Source: Spirochaetales bacterium Spiro_05
GTDB lineage: Bacteria > Spirochaetota > Spirochaetia > Sphaerochaetales > Sphaerochaetaceae
Direction: 5' to 3'
Assembly: GCA_001603115.1 (NCBI GenBank)
Contig: LVBG01000008.1
Span: forward strand, 1 to 39,443
Length of the DNA stretch: 39,443 nt
Of this stretch, positions 1-9,152 are shown piece after piece; the first letter of the stretch is position 1; every line of letters starts with the position of its first letter. Under the pieces are notes generated by a model. It did no database searches and had not been told where the DNA came from. It saw only the letters and a program-made list of their open reading frames with translations. The position numbers were made by a program, and so were the translations under genes.

Positions 1-31
1 AGCCCACCTAAGCGAAACCATTCATGGTATG

Positions 32-63
32 AAAAAGCTGGTACTTCGGTATCAGCTTTTTTC
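32..63 (+). terminator. Rho-independent terminator with UUCG loop
   Basis: A 13-bp stem (AAAAAGCTGGTAC pairing with GTATCAGCTTTTT, one G-T wobble) closes on a TTCG tetraloop and runs directly into a T tract. This is a textbook intrinsic terminator, and the A-rich left arm could make it work in both directions. It must end a gene that lies left of the window, because bases 1-31 hold no recognisable coding signal. Confidence 0.85.
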
Positions 64-105
64 TTGTAGAAGGCTTTCACCATCTGTGATAGCCTACAGA
101 CAATC

Positions 106-1182
106 ATGAAGAAAGCTCCAGCCTGGGTCCTCAAGACCATCCTGATCACCCTGCTCATTCTTCTCACCGCAGGTGGCATAGCCACCTATCTTGTTGTCGA
201 CGGACTGATCAATACCAGGATTTATCAGGAAGTGGATCGCTTTTCCGAGCTTTTCTCCGTTCCCTCAGAACCGTTCGACCTGGCCAAAGCAGTGGCAGAG
301 AAGAAAGCATTCACCTTGGAATACCCAGAGGACGAGGTGTTCACGATTCTCTGGGGTACTGACTTTCATCTTCGACGAGGGCCTTTCTCCAACCGGAACA
401 AGGTATATGCACTGCTGGAACGTGCTTTTGCAGAAACCGATCCAGACCTGACAGTTATTACCGGAGATCTCTTGTTCAGCTTCGACGGGGTGAAAATGTT
501 GACAGAGTTTGCTGCGTTTATGCAAAAACACAACCGGAAATGGGCCTACAGCTTCGGCAACCATGACGGACAACACAAACATGACAAGCTTGCATTGGGA
601 GCAGTCTTGTCTGAGTTTGACACTGCCCTCTTCTCAAACGGCGAGATGTGGGTCCTCGGCTACAGCGACTACCCGGTTGTCCTGATGCGGGATGGAAAAC
701 CCCAGACGGCAATCATGCTGCTCGATTCCCACGACAGCAGAGTCTATGAAGGGTCCGTGATCGCTCCGGACTACATCTATCCTTCGCAGATAGCCTGGTA
801 CCGCTGGGTAGAGGATGGTCTTGGGGACATTCCCCTCTATGCTTTCATCCATATTCCCATCCCTGAGTTCAGACTGCTTTGGGAGAGCGGAACTGCCATA
901 GGGGTAAAGAACGATAGGATCGTGAATACCCCACGAGAGAACAGCGGGCTCTTTGCTGCAATGCAAGAGAGAGGCAATACCGTTGCTGTCTTCAGTGGGC
1001 ATGACCACCTCAATGACTTTTACGGTACATGGGAGAGCATCGACTTGCATTATGGACGCAGCGCAAGCTACGGCTCCTATGGTTCGGCATCACATGCCAA
1101 GGGAATTAAGACCATTACCTTGAACTTGGCATCGTCATCCTATACGGTACAGACCTTTACGGTTGATGACTGGAACCTGTAG
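106..1182 (+). CDS. Membrane-anchored calcineurin-like metallophosphoesterase
   Basis: Predicted phosphoesterase of 358 residues. One hydrophobic segment at about residues 8-31 should anchor it in the inner membrane with the catalytic domain outside, or act as an uncleaved signal. The dinuclear-metal motifs of the calcineurin-like family are all present in order: D86-x-H88, G120-D121, G151-N152-H153-D154, H249, and G298-H299-D300-H301. Spacing and overall length resemble the Dcr2/purple-acid-phosphatase-like branch, so a phosphomonoester or phosphodiester substrate is likely, but the substrate cannot be read from sequence. The ATG at 106 has no clear Shine-Dalgarno sequence. The next gene starts 22 bases after the stop behind a strong ribosome site, so the two are probably co-transcribed. 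The family is confident; the specific role is unknown. Confidence 0.85.
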   Translation: MKKAPAWVLKTILITLLILLTAGGIATYLVVDGLINTRIYQEVDRFSELFSVPSEPFDLAKAVAEKKAFTLEYPEDEVFTILWGTDFHLRRGPFSNRNKVYALLERAFAETDPDLTVITGDLLFSFDGVKMLTEFAAFMQKHNRKWAYSFGNHDGQHKHDKLALGAVLSEFDTALFSNGEMWVLGYSDYPVVLMRDGKPQTAIMLLDSHDSRVYEGSVIAPDYIYPSQIAWYRWVEDGLGDIPLYAFIHIPIPEFRLLWESGTAIGVKNDRIVNTPRENSGLFAAMQERGNTVAVFSGHDHLNDFYGTWESIDLHYGRSASYGSYGSASHAKGIKTITLNLASSSYTVQTFTVDDWNL

Positions 1183-1204
1183 CATGAAGGAAGGAGGCAA
1201 AGGC

Positions 1205-2245
1205 ATGGAACATGAAGTGGTGCGCAACCAGAATCTGCTGAATAAAAAGGGACATATCGACGAAGAAGGCTGGGCACGCCATCCACTTTGGCAATACGAC
1301 CGGTCGATGGTCAAGGGCGGCAAGCTCAAGATCAAGGAGTGGGACTACTACGCAATCATCAACCAACAGAAAGCTTATGCCATCGCACTGACTGTCAGCG
1401 ACCTTGGGTATGCAGCTCTCTTCGCCATCGCCTACATAGATCTGAGAAGCAAGAAGGTGAGCCAAGCTGACGCACTCTCCTTCTTCCCCCTGGGCAAGCT
1501 CGGCTTAGCCCCCTCATCCTCTGAGGACAATCACGTTTCATGGGCCAACAAAAAGCTGCGCCTTGCTTTCATCAAGAAAGGGCAAGAACGGCATCTTATG
1601 GCAGCTTGCCCTACCCTGGTTCTTCCTGATGGGACGGTGGGCCTCGATATCGACATTACGCTGACACAGCGGGAGAACGAAGAAAGCCTGAATATCGCCA
1701 CCAGCTGGAAAGAGCAAAGAAAGGCTTTTTATCTCAACGAGAAGGTCAATTGCATGCCTGCCAAAGGGACGGTACGCAGGGGAATGGAGGTTGAGAACCT
1801 CCTGCTGGGAGAAGCTTGGGGAGTGCTGGATTGGGGTCGGGGCCGATGGACCTATAGCAACACCTGGTACTGGGCGAGTGCATCTGCCTTGGTGGAAAAC
1901 GTTCCTTTCGGCCTGAATCTCGGATATGGGTTCTCGGACAGAAGTCCTGCAAGCGAGAATGCCATCATCTACAACCATGTCATCCACAAGCTTGGGGAAG
2001 TAACCTTCTCCTTCGATAAGGAGCACCCAGATAAGGCTTGGAGCATTCAGGATAAGGAGGGACATCTCAAAGCCACCTTTACAGCTGACGTGGACAGGAG
2101 CAGCACCACCAACTTTCTGCTCATTAAATCCGAGCAGCACCAATACTTCGGTACATTCAGCGGAACCTGCCACCTTGATGATGGCACAGTACTCCACTTC
2201 CAGGACGTCCTGGGGTTCGCAGAAGAGGTCCATAACCGCTGGTAA
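1205..2245 (+). CDS. DUF2804 family protein
   Basis: A soluble protein of 346 residues with no signal peptide or membrane segment. Its N-terminus (conserved 'LLNKKGHIDEEGWAR' followed by a W-D-Y-Y motif) and its long beta-rich body with W-rich stretches match my knowledge of DUF2804. That is an uncharacterised family of about 340 residues, distantly related to lipocalin-like or AttH-like folds. The start is chosen at 1205 because AAGGAGG at 1191-1197 lies 7 bases upstream. Earlier in-frame starts (TTG 1163, ATG 1166, ATG 1184) overlap the previous gene or lack a ribosome site. It is probably transcribed with the metallophosphoesterase upstream. No catalytic residues can be assigned, and I do not know its function. 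Confidence 0.75.
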   Translation: MEHEVVRNQNLLNKKGHIDEEGWARHPLWQYDRSMVKGGKLKIKEWDYYAIINQQKAYAIALTVSDLGYAALFAIAYIDLRSKKVSQADALSFFPLGKLGLAPSSSEDNHVSWANKKLRLAFIKKGQERHLMAACPTLVLPDGTVGLDIDITLTQRENEESLNIATSWKEQRKAFYLNEKVNCMPAKGTVRRGMEVENLLLGEAWGVLDWGRGRWTYSNTWYWASASALVENVPFGLNLGYGFSDRSPASENAIIYNHVIHKLGEVTFSFDKEHPDKAWSIQDKEGHLKATFTADVDRSSTTNFLLIKSEQHQYFGTFSGTCHLDDGTVLHFQDVLGFAEEVHNRW

Positions 2246-2371
2246 GGGAATTTTCCCATTTGGGATGTTTCTGTCTTGCAACAACTTGTTCATTTGTATA
2301 GACTGGACAAGCTTAGTTGTATATCTCGGAGTGAAACCGATAATCCATCCATACATTTTTTCAGGAGATCC
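2246..2371 (+). other. Leader region upstream of the RNA helicase
   Basis: This gap of 126 bases carries a small dyad (GGGAA-TT-TTCCC, 2246-2257) just after the DUF2804 stop, then AT-rich sequence with TTGCAA at 2276 and TATAGA at 2297 (15-base spacing). These make a plausible but weak promoter that would give a leader of about 60 bases. The helicase ribosome site AGGAG is at 2363-2367. I see no recognisable riboswitch. A cold-shock type leader is possible for this gene family but is not demonstrated here. Confidence 0.3.
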
Positions 2372-4261
2372 ATGTCAGAGTTAACCAGCTTTGCGGACCT
2401 AGGACTGTCCGCACAAACCATTGCCGCCATTGCATCGAAGGGATTCGAAGAACCCACCAAGATTCAGGCTGCCTGTATTCCCCTGCTCCTTAAGGACCAG
2501 GTAGACGTAATTGGCCAGGCACAAACAGGAACCGGTAAAACCGCCGCTTTCTCCCTCCCCATTCTCGAAATTGTCGACCCGTCCCTCTATCAAGTACAAG
2601 CACTTATTCTTGCACCTACCAGAGAGCTTGCCGTGCAGACCGCAGAAGAGATCAGCTCCCTGAAGGGAGACCGCAGGCTTGAGATTGCCGCCGTATACGG
2701 TGGTGCATCGATGGAACTGCAGCTGCGCAAGCTGCGCAGGGGCACTCATGTTGTCGTCGGAACGCCCGGTCGTATCCTTGACCACCTCCGAAGAGGTTCG
2801 CTCAATCTCGAGCACCTGAAGTTCGTTGTCCTCGATGAGGCTGACGAGATGTTGGACATGGGATTCATCGATGATATCGAGGAAGTGTTGAAGCAGACAC
2901 CTGCTGAGAAGCGGATGCTCTGTTTCTCTGCCACGATGCCTGTCCCCATCCAGCGTCTTGCCGAGCGATTCATGCATGAACCGCAACTGGTAAAGATCCA
3001 GCAGGATACCAACACCAGCAACCTCACCGACCAGATCTACATCGAGGTCAGGGAGAGTGACAAGCTTGAAGCCCTTACCCGTATCATCGATATGGAAGAG
3101 AGTTTCTACGGCATCGTATTCTGCCGCACCAAGGTTCAGTGTGATGAGATCGGCCGCAAACTTATGGACAGAGGCTATGATGCCGAGCCGCTTCATGGCG
3201 ACCTTTCGCAGAAGCAGCGCGAAAGCATTTTGCACAAGATGCGTGAGCGATCGATCAGCATCATCGTAGCTACCGACGTCGCTGCCCGCGGCATCGATAT
3301 CTCCGACCTCACCCATGTCATCAACTTCTCACTTCCTGAGGACCCGGATGCATACATCCACCGCGTAGGAAGAACTGGTCGTGCAGGGAAAACCGGCATA
3401 GCCATCACCTTTGTTGCTCCGCGTGAATTCAAGCGCTTCTCCTTCATCAAGAAGGTTTCCAAGACTGATATCCGACGTGAGTCTGTTCCCGAGGCAAGCC
3501 AGATCATCCAGATCAAGCGTGCCAGGATTCTCAGCCAGCTTACCGCCCTTGAGGAGCACACCGGAGAGGACAGCCCATTCCTACCCATCGCTGCACAGCT
3601 TTTGGAAGGCAAAGATCCTGAACTTGTAGTCTCAGCTTTGCTCGACCACTTCTACAAGGATGAGTTGGATGCTTCCAAGTACCAACAGATTTCCCAAGGT
3701 CGCAATGAACGCAGAGGTGAAGGTATGTACAGCGAAGAGAGCGGGATTACCCGTCTCTTCATTGCACGAGGCCGAAAGGATGGTCTGGACAAGCGTATGC
3801 TGATCGACTACCTGATCGAACAGGTAGGAGCGGAGGACCGCGACATCCAGGATGTATCGGTACGGGATGATTTCTCGTTCGTCAGTGCACCGCTTCAGGT
3901 TGCTGAACGGATTCTTCAGACTTTCAGTGCGCAGAGTCCGGAAGGAAAGCCGCTCATCACCAGGGCAAAGCCCGACAACCCGAATGGAAAGAACCTGAGC
4001 GGAAGAACCCGTGGAGAACGCTACGAAGAGCGACCCTACTCTCCCGAAAGACGAGGTTCCTCTTCCTATAGAGGAAGAAGGGAGCGCGAGGATTACCAGC
4101 CGTATGGCCGGGACTCCTATGGGGATGAGAGCAGCTACCAACGCCCCGCTCCTGCCTTCGAAGACAGGCCAGCCCGAAGCCATGGGAAGTACAGCACTTC
4201 CAAGGTGAAGAAGGGATCCTTCCCGAAGAAGACCAGTTCCCGAAAGCGATATCACGACTAA
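2372..4261 (+). CDS. deaD: DEAD-box ATP-dependent RNA helicase with DbpA-type RNA-binding domain
   Basis: RNA helicase of 629 residues that unwinds or remodels RNA with ATP, probably in ribosome assembly or cold adaptation. All core motifs are present: Q-motif near 25-32, Walker A AQTGTGKT at 50-57, PTREL at 82-86, TPGR at 131-134, DEAD at 155-158, SAT at 186-188, and HRVGRTGR at 330-337. A DbpA/CsdA-type RNA-binding fold follows at about 459-520. A basic, Arg/Ser/Tyr/Gly-rich disordered tail (about 530-629) should bind RNA nonspecifically. The start at 2372 is supported by AGGAG at 2363-2367. The frame stays open upstream to 2276, but that stretch reads poorly as protein. The 126-base gap before the start leaves room for its own promoter and a leader. 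A strong terminator follows. csdA is an alternative symbol. Confidence 0.93.
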   Translation: MSELTSFADLGLSAQTIAAIASKGFEEPTKIQAACIPLLLKDQVDVIGQAQTGTGKTAAFSLPILEIVDPSLYQVQALILAPTRELAVQTAEEISSLKGDRRLEIAAVYGGASMELQLRKLRRGTHVVVGTPGRILDHLRRGSLNLEHLKFVVLDEADEMLDMGFIDDIEEVLKQTPAEKRMLCFSATMPVPIQRLAERFMHEPQLVKIQQDTNTSNLTDQIYIEVRESDKLEALTRIIDMEESFYGIVFCRTKVQCDEIGRKLMDRGYDAEPLHGDLSQKQRESILHKMRERSISIIVATDVAARGIDISDLTHVINFSLPEDPDAYIHRVGRTGRAGKTGIAITFVAPREFKRFSFIKKVSKTDIRRESVPEASQIIQIKRARILSQLTALEEHTGEDSPFLPIAAQLLEGKDPELVVSALLDHFYKDELDASKYQQISQGRNERRGEGMYSEESGITRLFIARGRKDGLDKRMLIDYLIEQVGAEDRDIQDVSVRDDFSFVSAPLQVAERILQTFSAQSPEGKPLITRAKPDNPNGKNLSGRTRGERYEERPYSPERRGSSSYRGRREREDYQPYGRDSYGDESSYQRPAPAFEDRPARSHGKYSTSKVKKGSFPKKTSSRKRYHD

Positions 4262-4269
4262 GCAAACGA

Positions 4270-4296
4270 CCCACTTGGCATCCAAGTGGGTTTTTC
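4270..4296 (+). terminator. Rho-independent terminator after deaD
   Basis: A perfect 9-bp stem (CCCACTTGG and CCAAGTGGG) with a 3-base loop CAT is followed by TTTTT. It starts 9 bases after the helicase stop codon and separates that unit from the RND exporter downstream. Confidence 0.92.
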
Positions 4297-4319
4297 TTGT
4301 TCTCGCTCTATGCTATACT
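4291..4319 (+). promoter_or_regulatory. Putative extended -10 promoter for the first RND exporter
   Basis: TGCTATACT (4311-4319) is an extended -10 element (TG-n-TATACT). The hexamer 17 bases upstream, TTTTTC at 4291-4296, is a poor -35 and overlaps the terminator T tract, as expected when an extended -10 compensates. The gene starts at 4347 behind AGGGAG. Confidence 0.5.
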
Positions 4320-4346
4320 CCGTGGTTAAGCCTGTAAGGGAGACTC

Positions 4347-6770
4347 ATGAAATTCGATCTACTGCGCCTCATCGGCAAGCACAGCAAATTGACGTTGGTC
4401 ATCATTTTGGCCATAACAGCCTTCTTTCTCTATCATGCGGCCTTTCTGCACCTTAATGCAGATTACAACTCCCTCATGACCGAGTTGCAGGGGCAGACCA
4501 CCTATGTGGTGGAGTCAGGGGTAGAGCATCAGAGCAGCAGCCACGATGCAATGAATCCTGAACCTATTCCCGAGACGGGAGTCCTGAGAACCAACGCATT
4601 GGGCAACCATCTGGTCGCCTCCTCAGAACCTACTCCTCCGCCAGCTGCAGATGAGGTGCTCTACACCACCACCTACCTCGTCATGGTAGAGAGTCCGAGA
4701 CTGTACACCGCAGAACATCTGAGTCTCATCGAGACAACGATGGATGCGCTGGGGAAGACAGACTATCTCAGCAAGAGCTTTTCTGTTCTGGATTTCGTCA
4801 CCTTGGAGAAACGGGGAACAAGACTTGCCACCATGCCTTTCTCCTCTCATCAGGAGAACCAGACCGTATGGACTGACGAGGAAGCTCAGTTGCTGAAAAG
4901 CCGTATCGAAGCAGATCCGCTGGTGAAGAACTATCTGGTAAGCGATGACCTGCAAGGTCTTTTGTTCAGTTTTGAGTCGATTGCCCTTACAGAGAGCCAA
5001 GAGAATGAACTTGCTGACATGCTTGGGGTGCTTACCAAAAATGGGATGAAAGTCTCGATCAACGGGGGTGCGGTGATCACCAACCGCTTGATGCACTACC
5101 TTGGCAGAGACCTCAGCATCCTTCTCTCACTCTGCTTCATTGCAATTCTTTTCGTCTACTATTTGAGCTTCAAGTCAAAACGAAGTGTACTGCTCCCCTT
5201 CTCGATGTCGGTGATCGGCATCATCTGGACCTTTGGGACCATGCGCCTTCTCGGCTACTCGTTGACCATCGTCAATATTGTCACGCCATGTATGGTTCTC
5301 AACCTGGGCTCATCCTATGCCATCCATGTAATCGGTGAGTATTACACCGATTACAGCAAGGGCATGAACTCAATCGAATCCACCAAGAAGATATTGCGCA
5401 CCATCTTCTTTGCCTGCCTGACCACTGTCATCGGCTTCATGAGCCTGCTCTTCTCCAAGACCCAGGCTCTTCGGGAGTTCGGGGTGGCCGTTGGCTTTGG
5501 GGTGACTTACTGTGCGATACTCGCCTCAACCTATCTTCCCGCCCAACTGAGTCTGGTAGTGCCTCCCAAGCAAGAACAGATCAGGACCTATCGCAAAGGC
5601 TACCTTGCAAGAAGCGTCCTCTTCTTCGACCGAACTGTTGCAAGAATATGGCCTCTGTTTGTCTTGCTCTGGGTATTGGTCATAACAGGCTATGCGATGA
5701 CCCGCAATCATATCCCGGTAAATACCAACTATATGTCCTACCTTCCCAAACGTGATCCGTTTGGCAAAAGCTCGCAGCACTTCGCCCAGAAAATGGGTGG
5801 TGACATTCCCTATGTCATCATCATCGAGGCCCCCGAAGGGGAGGAGAAGTTCTTCCTCAAGAGCAAAAACCTGACGTCCGTTCACACATTCGAGCAAGCT
5901 TTATACGCCCAAAGTGCAGATATCCGACAGATACTCTCCTTTGCAAGCTATGTGAGCTTTGCAAATTCCGTATATAGCGATGAAGAGGGTATACCCACAT
6001 CGGACGGCCTCCTGAATCTGCTCAGCCGCATGGTACTTTTGATGAGCAGACAAGGCCAGGAAGAGCTGAGCTCCATCCTTGATGTGGAGGGGAACACACT
6101 CACCATCTACCTGCAGCATTTTGATGCAGAGGAACAGGCATTGTGGACGTTGGGCAGTGCTGAGCGCATCGAAGAGGTGATTCTGGCAAATCTGCATCTG
6201 CTTCCCAATAACAGCAAGCTCACCATTTCCGGTGAACCGCACAAGACGCTCAATTTCTCTGCTGAACTTTTGCAGGACCAGAGAATGAGCACCTATGCCA
6301 GCTACCTGCTTGTCTTCCTGGTGGTTCTCTTTGCCTTCAAATCCCTGTCACTCGCACTCTATGCCCTGATTCCGATTCTCACAGGAGTTATGGCAAACTA
6401 CATTTTCATGTACTTCTTCCAGATACCCTTCGACATGATTACCGTCAGCTTTGCTGCGGTTGCCGTGGGAACAGGCATTGATGATGCCATCCACTTCCTC
6501 ATCCGCTACAAGAACAAGCTGGGGAAGGATGACAGGACAATCGAAGCGCTGTTGTCGGAAACCATCAGGGAGACAGGAAGACCCATCATCCTGACCACCC
6601 TCTCCATCATCGCAGGAATGCTGATGTTCCTCTTTGCAAGCTATACGCCGGTACGGTACTTCGGGAGCCTGATGAGCATGGCCTTGCTCAACTGCATGCT
6701 TGCCACACTGCTGGTAATGCCCTCAGTCATCCGCCTTGTTGCCTACCTCAAGCGGCGTTTTGCCCGCTAG
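4347..6770 (+). CDS. RND-superfamily exporter (MMPL/patched-like, sterol-sensing-domain type)
   Basis: Inner-membrane transporter of 807 residues with the duplicated architecture of MMPL/HpnN-like RND proteins. There is one N-terminal helix (about 13-35), a large extracytoplasmic loop, five clustered helices from about residue 250, then a second copy of helix, loop and helices ending near 800. The fourth-helix region of the second half holds G-T-G-I-D-D-A-I-H-F, the acidic motif expected to carry the proton relay. Members of this branch move lipids, hopanoids, fatty acids or glycolipids rather than drugs (family knowledge). It is a paralogue of the 776-residue protein at 10376-12706, and both flank three glycosyltransferase genes, so a glycolipid cargo is my inference. 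Its last 48 bases overlap the end of the convergent GT4 gene. Confidence 0.88.
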   Translation: MKFDLLRLIGKHSKLTLVIILAITAFFLYHAAFLHLNADYNSLMTELQGQTTYVVESGVEHQSSSHDAMNPEPIPETGVLRTNALGNHLVASSEPTPPPAADEVLYTTTYLVMVESPRLYTAEHLSLIETTMDALGKTDYLSKSFSVLDFVTLEKRGTRLATMPFSSHQENQTVWTDEEAQLLKSRIEADPLVKNYLVSDDLQGLLFSFESIALTESQENELADMLGVLTKNGMKVSINGGAVITNRLMHYLGRDLSILLSLCFIAILFVYYLSFKSKRSVLLPFSMSVIGIIWTFGTMRLLGYSLTIVNIVTPCMVLNLGSSYAIHVIGEYYTDYSKGMNSIESTKKILRTIFFACLTTVIGFMSLLFSKTQALREFGVAVGFGVTYCAILASTYLPAQLSLVVPPKQEQIRTYRKGYLARSVLFFDRTVARIWPLFVLLWVLVITGYAMTRNHIPVNTNYMSYLPKRDPFGKSSQHFAQKMGGDIPYVIIIEAPEGEEKFFLKSKNLTSVHTFEQALYAQSADIRQILSFASYVSFANSVYSDEEGIPTSDGLLNLLSRMVLLMSRQGQEELSSILDVEGNTLTIYLQHFDAEEQALWTLGSAERIEEVILANLHLLPNNSKLTISGEPHKTLNFSAELLQDQRMSTYASYLLVFLVVLFAFKSLSLALYALIPILTGVMANYIFMYFFQIPFDMITVSFAAVAVGTGIDDAIHFLIRYKNKLGKDDRTIEALLSETIRETGRPIILTTLSIIAGMLMFLFASYTPVRYFGSLMSMALLNCMLATLLVMPSVIRLVAYLKRRFAR

Positions 6771-7895
6771 GAGGAAGCTGAGGGACTGGGCCCACCGCAT
6801 CAAGGAAAAGCGTTCACTGGCTTTTCTTGCACGCGTACCCATGTTCTCGAGAAGCAACCTGTCACTGATGAGGTTGTCAGCCAAGATCACGAACTGACGC
6901 GCTTCACCGTAGAGGTACCCGCACCCCTCTTCTTCGATGGAAAAGCCAAGTGAGCCATCCTCCTGCAAGAGGACCGGCATCGAGGTTGCCATGGCCTCGA
7001 TGAATCCCAAGCCCTGCGACTCCCTGATCGAAGAGGAGACAAAGAGATCGGCGATATGGTAGTACAGGGGTATCTGATCAGGTGCGACAATACCGGTGAA
7101 AATCACCTGATTCTCCATCCCAAGATCACATACCTGCTTTTTCAGGCTTGCCTCTTTGGGGCCTCCCCCTACGATGAGAAGTCGGGCATCCTTGTGCAGC
7201 AGAGAGAGCAGAAAGAAGGCATCGATGGTAAGATTCAAACGTTTCTCCGCTGCAAGCCTGGAAACGCTGATCAGTACGAAATCGCTGCTGGCAAGACCCA
7301 GCGAACTGCGCAGTTGAGCAAGACGCTCCGGCTCAGGAGATTGGGAAAACCGCTCAAGATCAATCCCACTGGGAAGCACTGCCATCGGCTTGGTGATGCC
7401 ATAGCGGCAGAGCATAGAGCGGTGAGCTTCTGAAGGGCTGATGATAAGATGAGAATTCCGTACCCTCCTTTTGATGACTCGTGCCATGAGCTGATCCCAC
7501 AGGTGATGGCGGATACGCATCTGTTCGTTATAGCGGGTGAAGTCGGTATGACAGGTATGCACCAACCGGACACCCAGCTTTTTGGCTATTCTCTGTGCAT
7601 AACCCATGGTGAAAAACTCATTGTTGGAGTGCACCACCTCCGGTTTCCACGCCAAAATATCGGCAAGGAGGGGATCATGATAGGAGAAGGTCATATAGGA
7701 GTCTGGAAAGAGCTTTAAGGCAGAGGCACGAAGGTGGTACACCCCATCTTCAAAGAAGGATGTCCGCTCCGGGCCGATGGTAAGCAGTCGTACCTCGTGG
7801 CCCAGCTTGGTCAACGTGCTGCGCTCGTTGAGCACAACAGTGGTGACCCCACCGAGATTGGGAAGGTAGAAATCGGTGGTGATAAGTATTCTCAC
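6723..7895 (-). CDS. GT4-family glycosyltransferase, possibly diacylglycerol glucosyltransferase
   Basis: A retaining GT-B glycosyltransferase of 390 residues. The N-terminal domain has the glycine loop LPNLGGV (11-17) and the HTCHTDF stretch (113-119) seen in lipid-acting members such as alpha-monoglucosyl-diacylglycerol synthases. The C-terminal domain has R213 and K218 (phosphate binding) and the EX7E motif E292 to E300. It starts with GTG at 7895 behind GGGGGA. It is transcribed divergently from the two GT28 genes, and its C-terminus overlaps the first RND gene by 48 bases on the other strand. A role in making a membrane glycolipid is inferred from the neighbours; the GT4 assignment is firm, the acceptor is not. 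An alternative is a mannosyl- or glucosyltransferase for polysaccharide. Confidence 0.85.
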   Translation of the reverse strand: MRILITTDFYLPNLGGVTTVVLNERSTLTKLGHEVRLLTIGPERTSFFEDGVYHLRASALKLFPDSYMTFSYHDPLLADILAWKPEVVHSNNEFFTMGYAQRIAKKLGVRLVHTCHTDFTRYNEQMRIRHHLWDQLMARVIKRRVRNSHLIISPSEAHRSMLCRYGITKPMAVLPSGIDLERFSQSPEPERLAQLRSSLGLASSDFVLISVSRLAAEKRLNLTIDAFFLLSLLHKDARLLIVGGGPKEASLKKQVCDLGMENQVIFTGIVAPDQIPLYYHIADLFVSSSIRESQGLGFIEAMATSMPVLLQEDGSLGFSIEEEGCGYLYGEARQFVILADNLISDRLLLENMGTRARKASERFSLMRWAQSLSFLLAGKTPLEVGNKADD

Positions 7896-7915
7896 ACTGC
7901 TCCCCCCATACCTAC

Positions 7916-7944
7916 ACTATATCCTTCTGCTGATATGCGAACAA
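7916..7944 (-). promoter_or_regulatory. Promoter of the GT4 gene
   Basis: On the minus strand TTGTTC (7944-7939) and TATAGT (7921-7916) are separated by exactly 17 bases, with transcription expected to start near 7909, about 14 bases before the GTG start. Confidence 0.6.
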
Positions 7945-7958
7945 GTTCATTTATGCAC

Positions 7959-7987
7959 TTGTCTGGAGAATGGCTTACCGGTATGAT
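7959..7987 (+). promoter_or_regulatory. Promoter of the tandem GT28 genes
   Basis: TTGTCT (7959-7964) and TATGAT (7982-7987) are 17 bases apart and would give a short leader of about 12 bases that contains the ribosome site GAGGAG at 7995-8000. A short dyad GAAC-AA-GTTC (7939-7948) lies between this promoter and the divergent GT4 promoter and could be an operator shared by both. Confidence 0.55.
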
Positions 7988-8005
7988 GTGAACCGAGGAG
8001 CAACG

Positions 8006-9148
8006 ATGTTTGGAGCCATGCTCTATGTCAATGCAGGAAAAGGTCACTATGTTCCTGCTAAGGCAGCGTATGATGCGCTGCTCAGAACTGGACACACCGG
8101 TTGTGTTGAGGATATGTTTGCCGTTCTGAACTCGCCTTTCTGGCAGTGGTTTTGCCGCGCTGAATGGCGATTCCTCCTCCGCCACCCTCAGTTGGAACGG
8201 GTTTTCCACACCACCCAAGATACACGCTTCAGTGCATTCCTTCTCTCCAATATCCCCCTGATCCTGCCGGTTCGCAAAGCCTTCGTCTCGTGGTATGAGA
8301 CAACCAAGCCAGACTTCATCCTCTGCACCAATTTTCTCGGGGGTGTCATCATCACCGCCATCGCAAAGAGAGAGAAGCTCAAAGCCCCCATCTTTGTCTA
8401 TACTGCCGATGTCTTCAACAACCCTTCTGCAGGCTTCAACCGAAATATCGACCGCATTTTTGTACCCTCGCTCATCGGCCAGGAAAACCTCTACCGACAG
8501 GGATATCGCAAAGAGCAAGTGGTGTTTGCACCCTTCCCCCTCCAATCCTCAGTCCAGACGATGGAGCGACTCTCAAAACAGGAGGCAAGGAAGATACTCA
8601 ACCTTGAGGATAGGTTCACCCTCCTATTGAATTTTGGCGGGGAAGGCATTGGAAGCACTGCCTTGGTGGAGGAGCTGGGCAAGCGTGGCCTTGCGTGGCA
8701 GATCGTGGTGGTGGGAGCACTACGTGAGCATATGAAAAAGCGGATTTCGGAATTGGCAAAACGCTATCCCTCGCTTACCATTGAAAGCCCTGGTTTCGTC
8801 TCAAACATTGGAGTGTATATGTGTGCCTGCGATGTACAGGCGGGAAAAGCCGGTGCGAATGCGCTCATGGAGTCGATGGCTCTTCACCGTCCTTTCATGA
8901 TCAGCGAGCTGCTCCACGCAGCACGTGATACCGCGAGGTTCTTTGCACGCTACCAGGTTGGCTGGGTGGTACGAAACCATCGCAAGCAGGCTGATATCCT
9001 CCAAGCATTTGCAGAATCGGAACCGCAACGCAAAGCCATGGAAGAGAGACTTGCAAAGCTTCCTATCTCATTTGATTCAGATCAATTCATAACCTTGCTT
9101 TTAGAGCAATTTCAGACTTGTTTCTTGTCCGATAATTCCCTATTGTAG
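8006..9148 (+). CDS. GT28-type diacylglycerol glycosyltransferase (MGDG-synthase-like), copy 1
   Basis: A GT-B glycosyltransferase of 380 residues. The N-terminal acceptor domain starts with the A-G-K-G-H loop (10-14) that replaces the usual GGGH of MGDG synthases and MurG. The C-terminal donor domain carries GGEGIG (211-216) and D-V-Q-A-G-K-A-G-A-N (276-285), the counterpart of the GPGT nucleotide-sugar motif. Such enzymes add galactose or glucose to diacylglycerol at the inner leaflet (family knowledge). The ATG at 8006 is chosen because GAGGAG lies 5 bases upstream; the ATGs further upstream have none. It is followed after 4 bases by a full paralogue that aligns without gaps for at least the first 290 residues, so the pair arose by tandem duplication. 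The substrate is not proven. Confidence 0.82.
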   Translation: MFGAMLYVNAGKGHYVPAKAAYDALLRTGHTGCVEDMFAVLNSPFWQWFCRAEWRFLLRHPQLERVFHTTQDTRFSAFLLSNIPLILPVRKAFVSWYETTKPDFILCTNFLGGVIITAIAKREKLKAPIFVYTADVFNNPSAGFNRNIDRIFVPSLIGQENLYRQGYRKEQVVFAPFPLQSSVQTMERLSKQEARKILNLEDRFTLLLNFGGEGIGSTALVEELGKRGLAWQIVVVGALREHMKKRISELAKRYPSLTIESPGFVSNIGVYMCACDVQAGKAGANALMESMALHRPFMISELLHAARDTARFFARYQVGWVVRNHRKQADILQAFAESEPQRKAMEERLAKLPISFDSDQFITLLLEQFQTCFLSDNSLL

Positions 9149-9152
9149 AGCT

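Noticed and set aside
1-31. A possible gene end at the left edge
   Set aside because: Only 31 bases precede the terminator, too few to identify a frame or product.
2399-3316. A minus-strand open frame of 305 residues opposite the RNA helicase
   Set aside because: It lies wholly within the helicase core motifs, so its sequence is dictated by the other strand.
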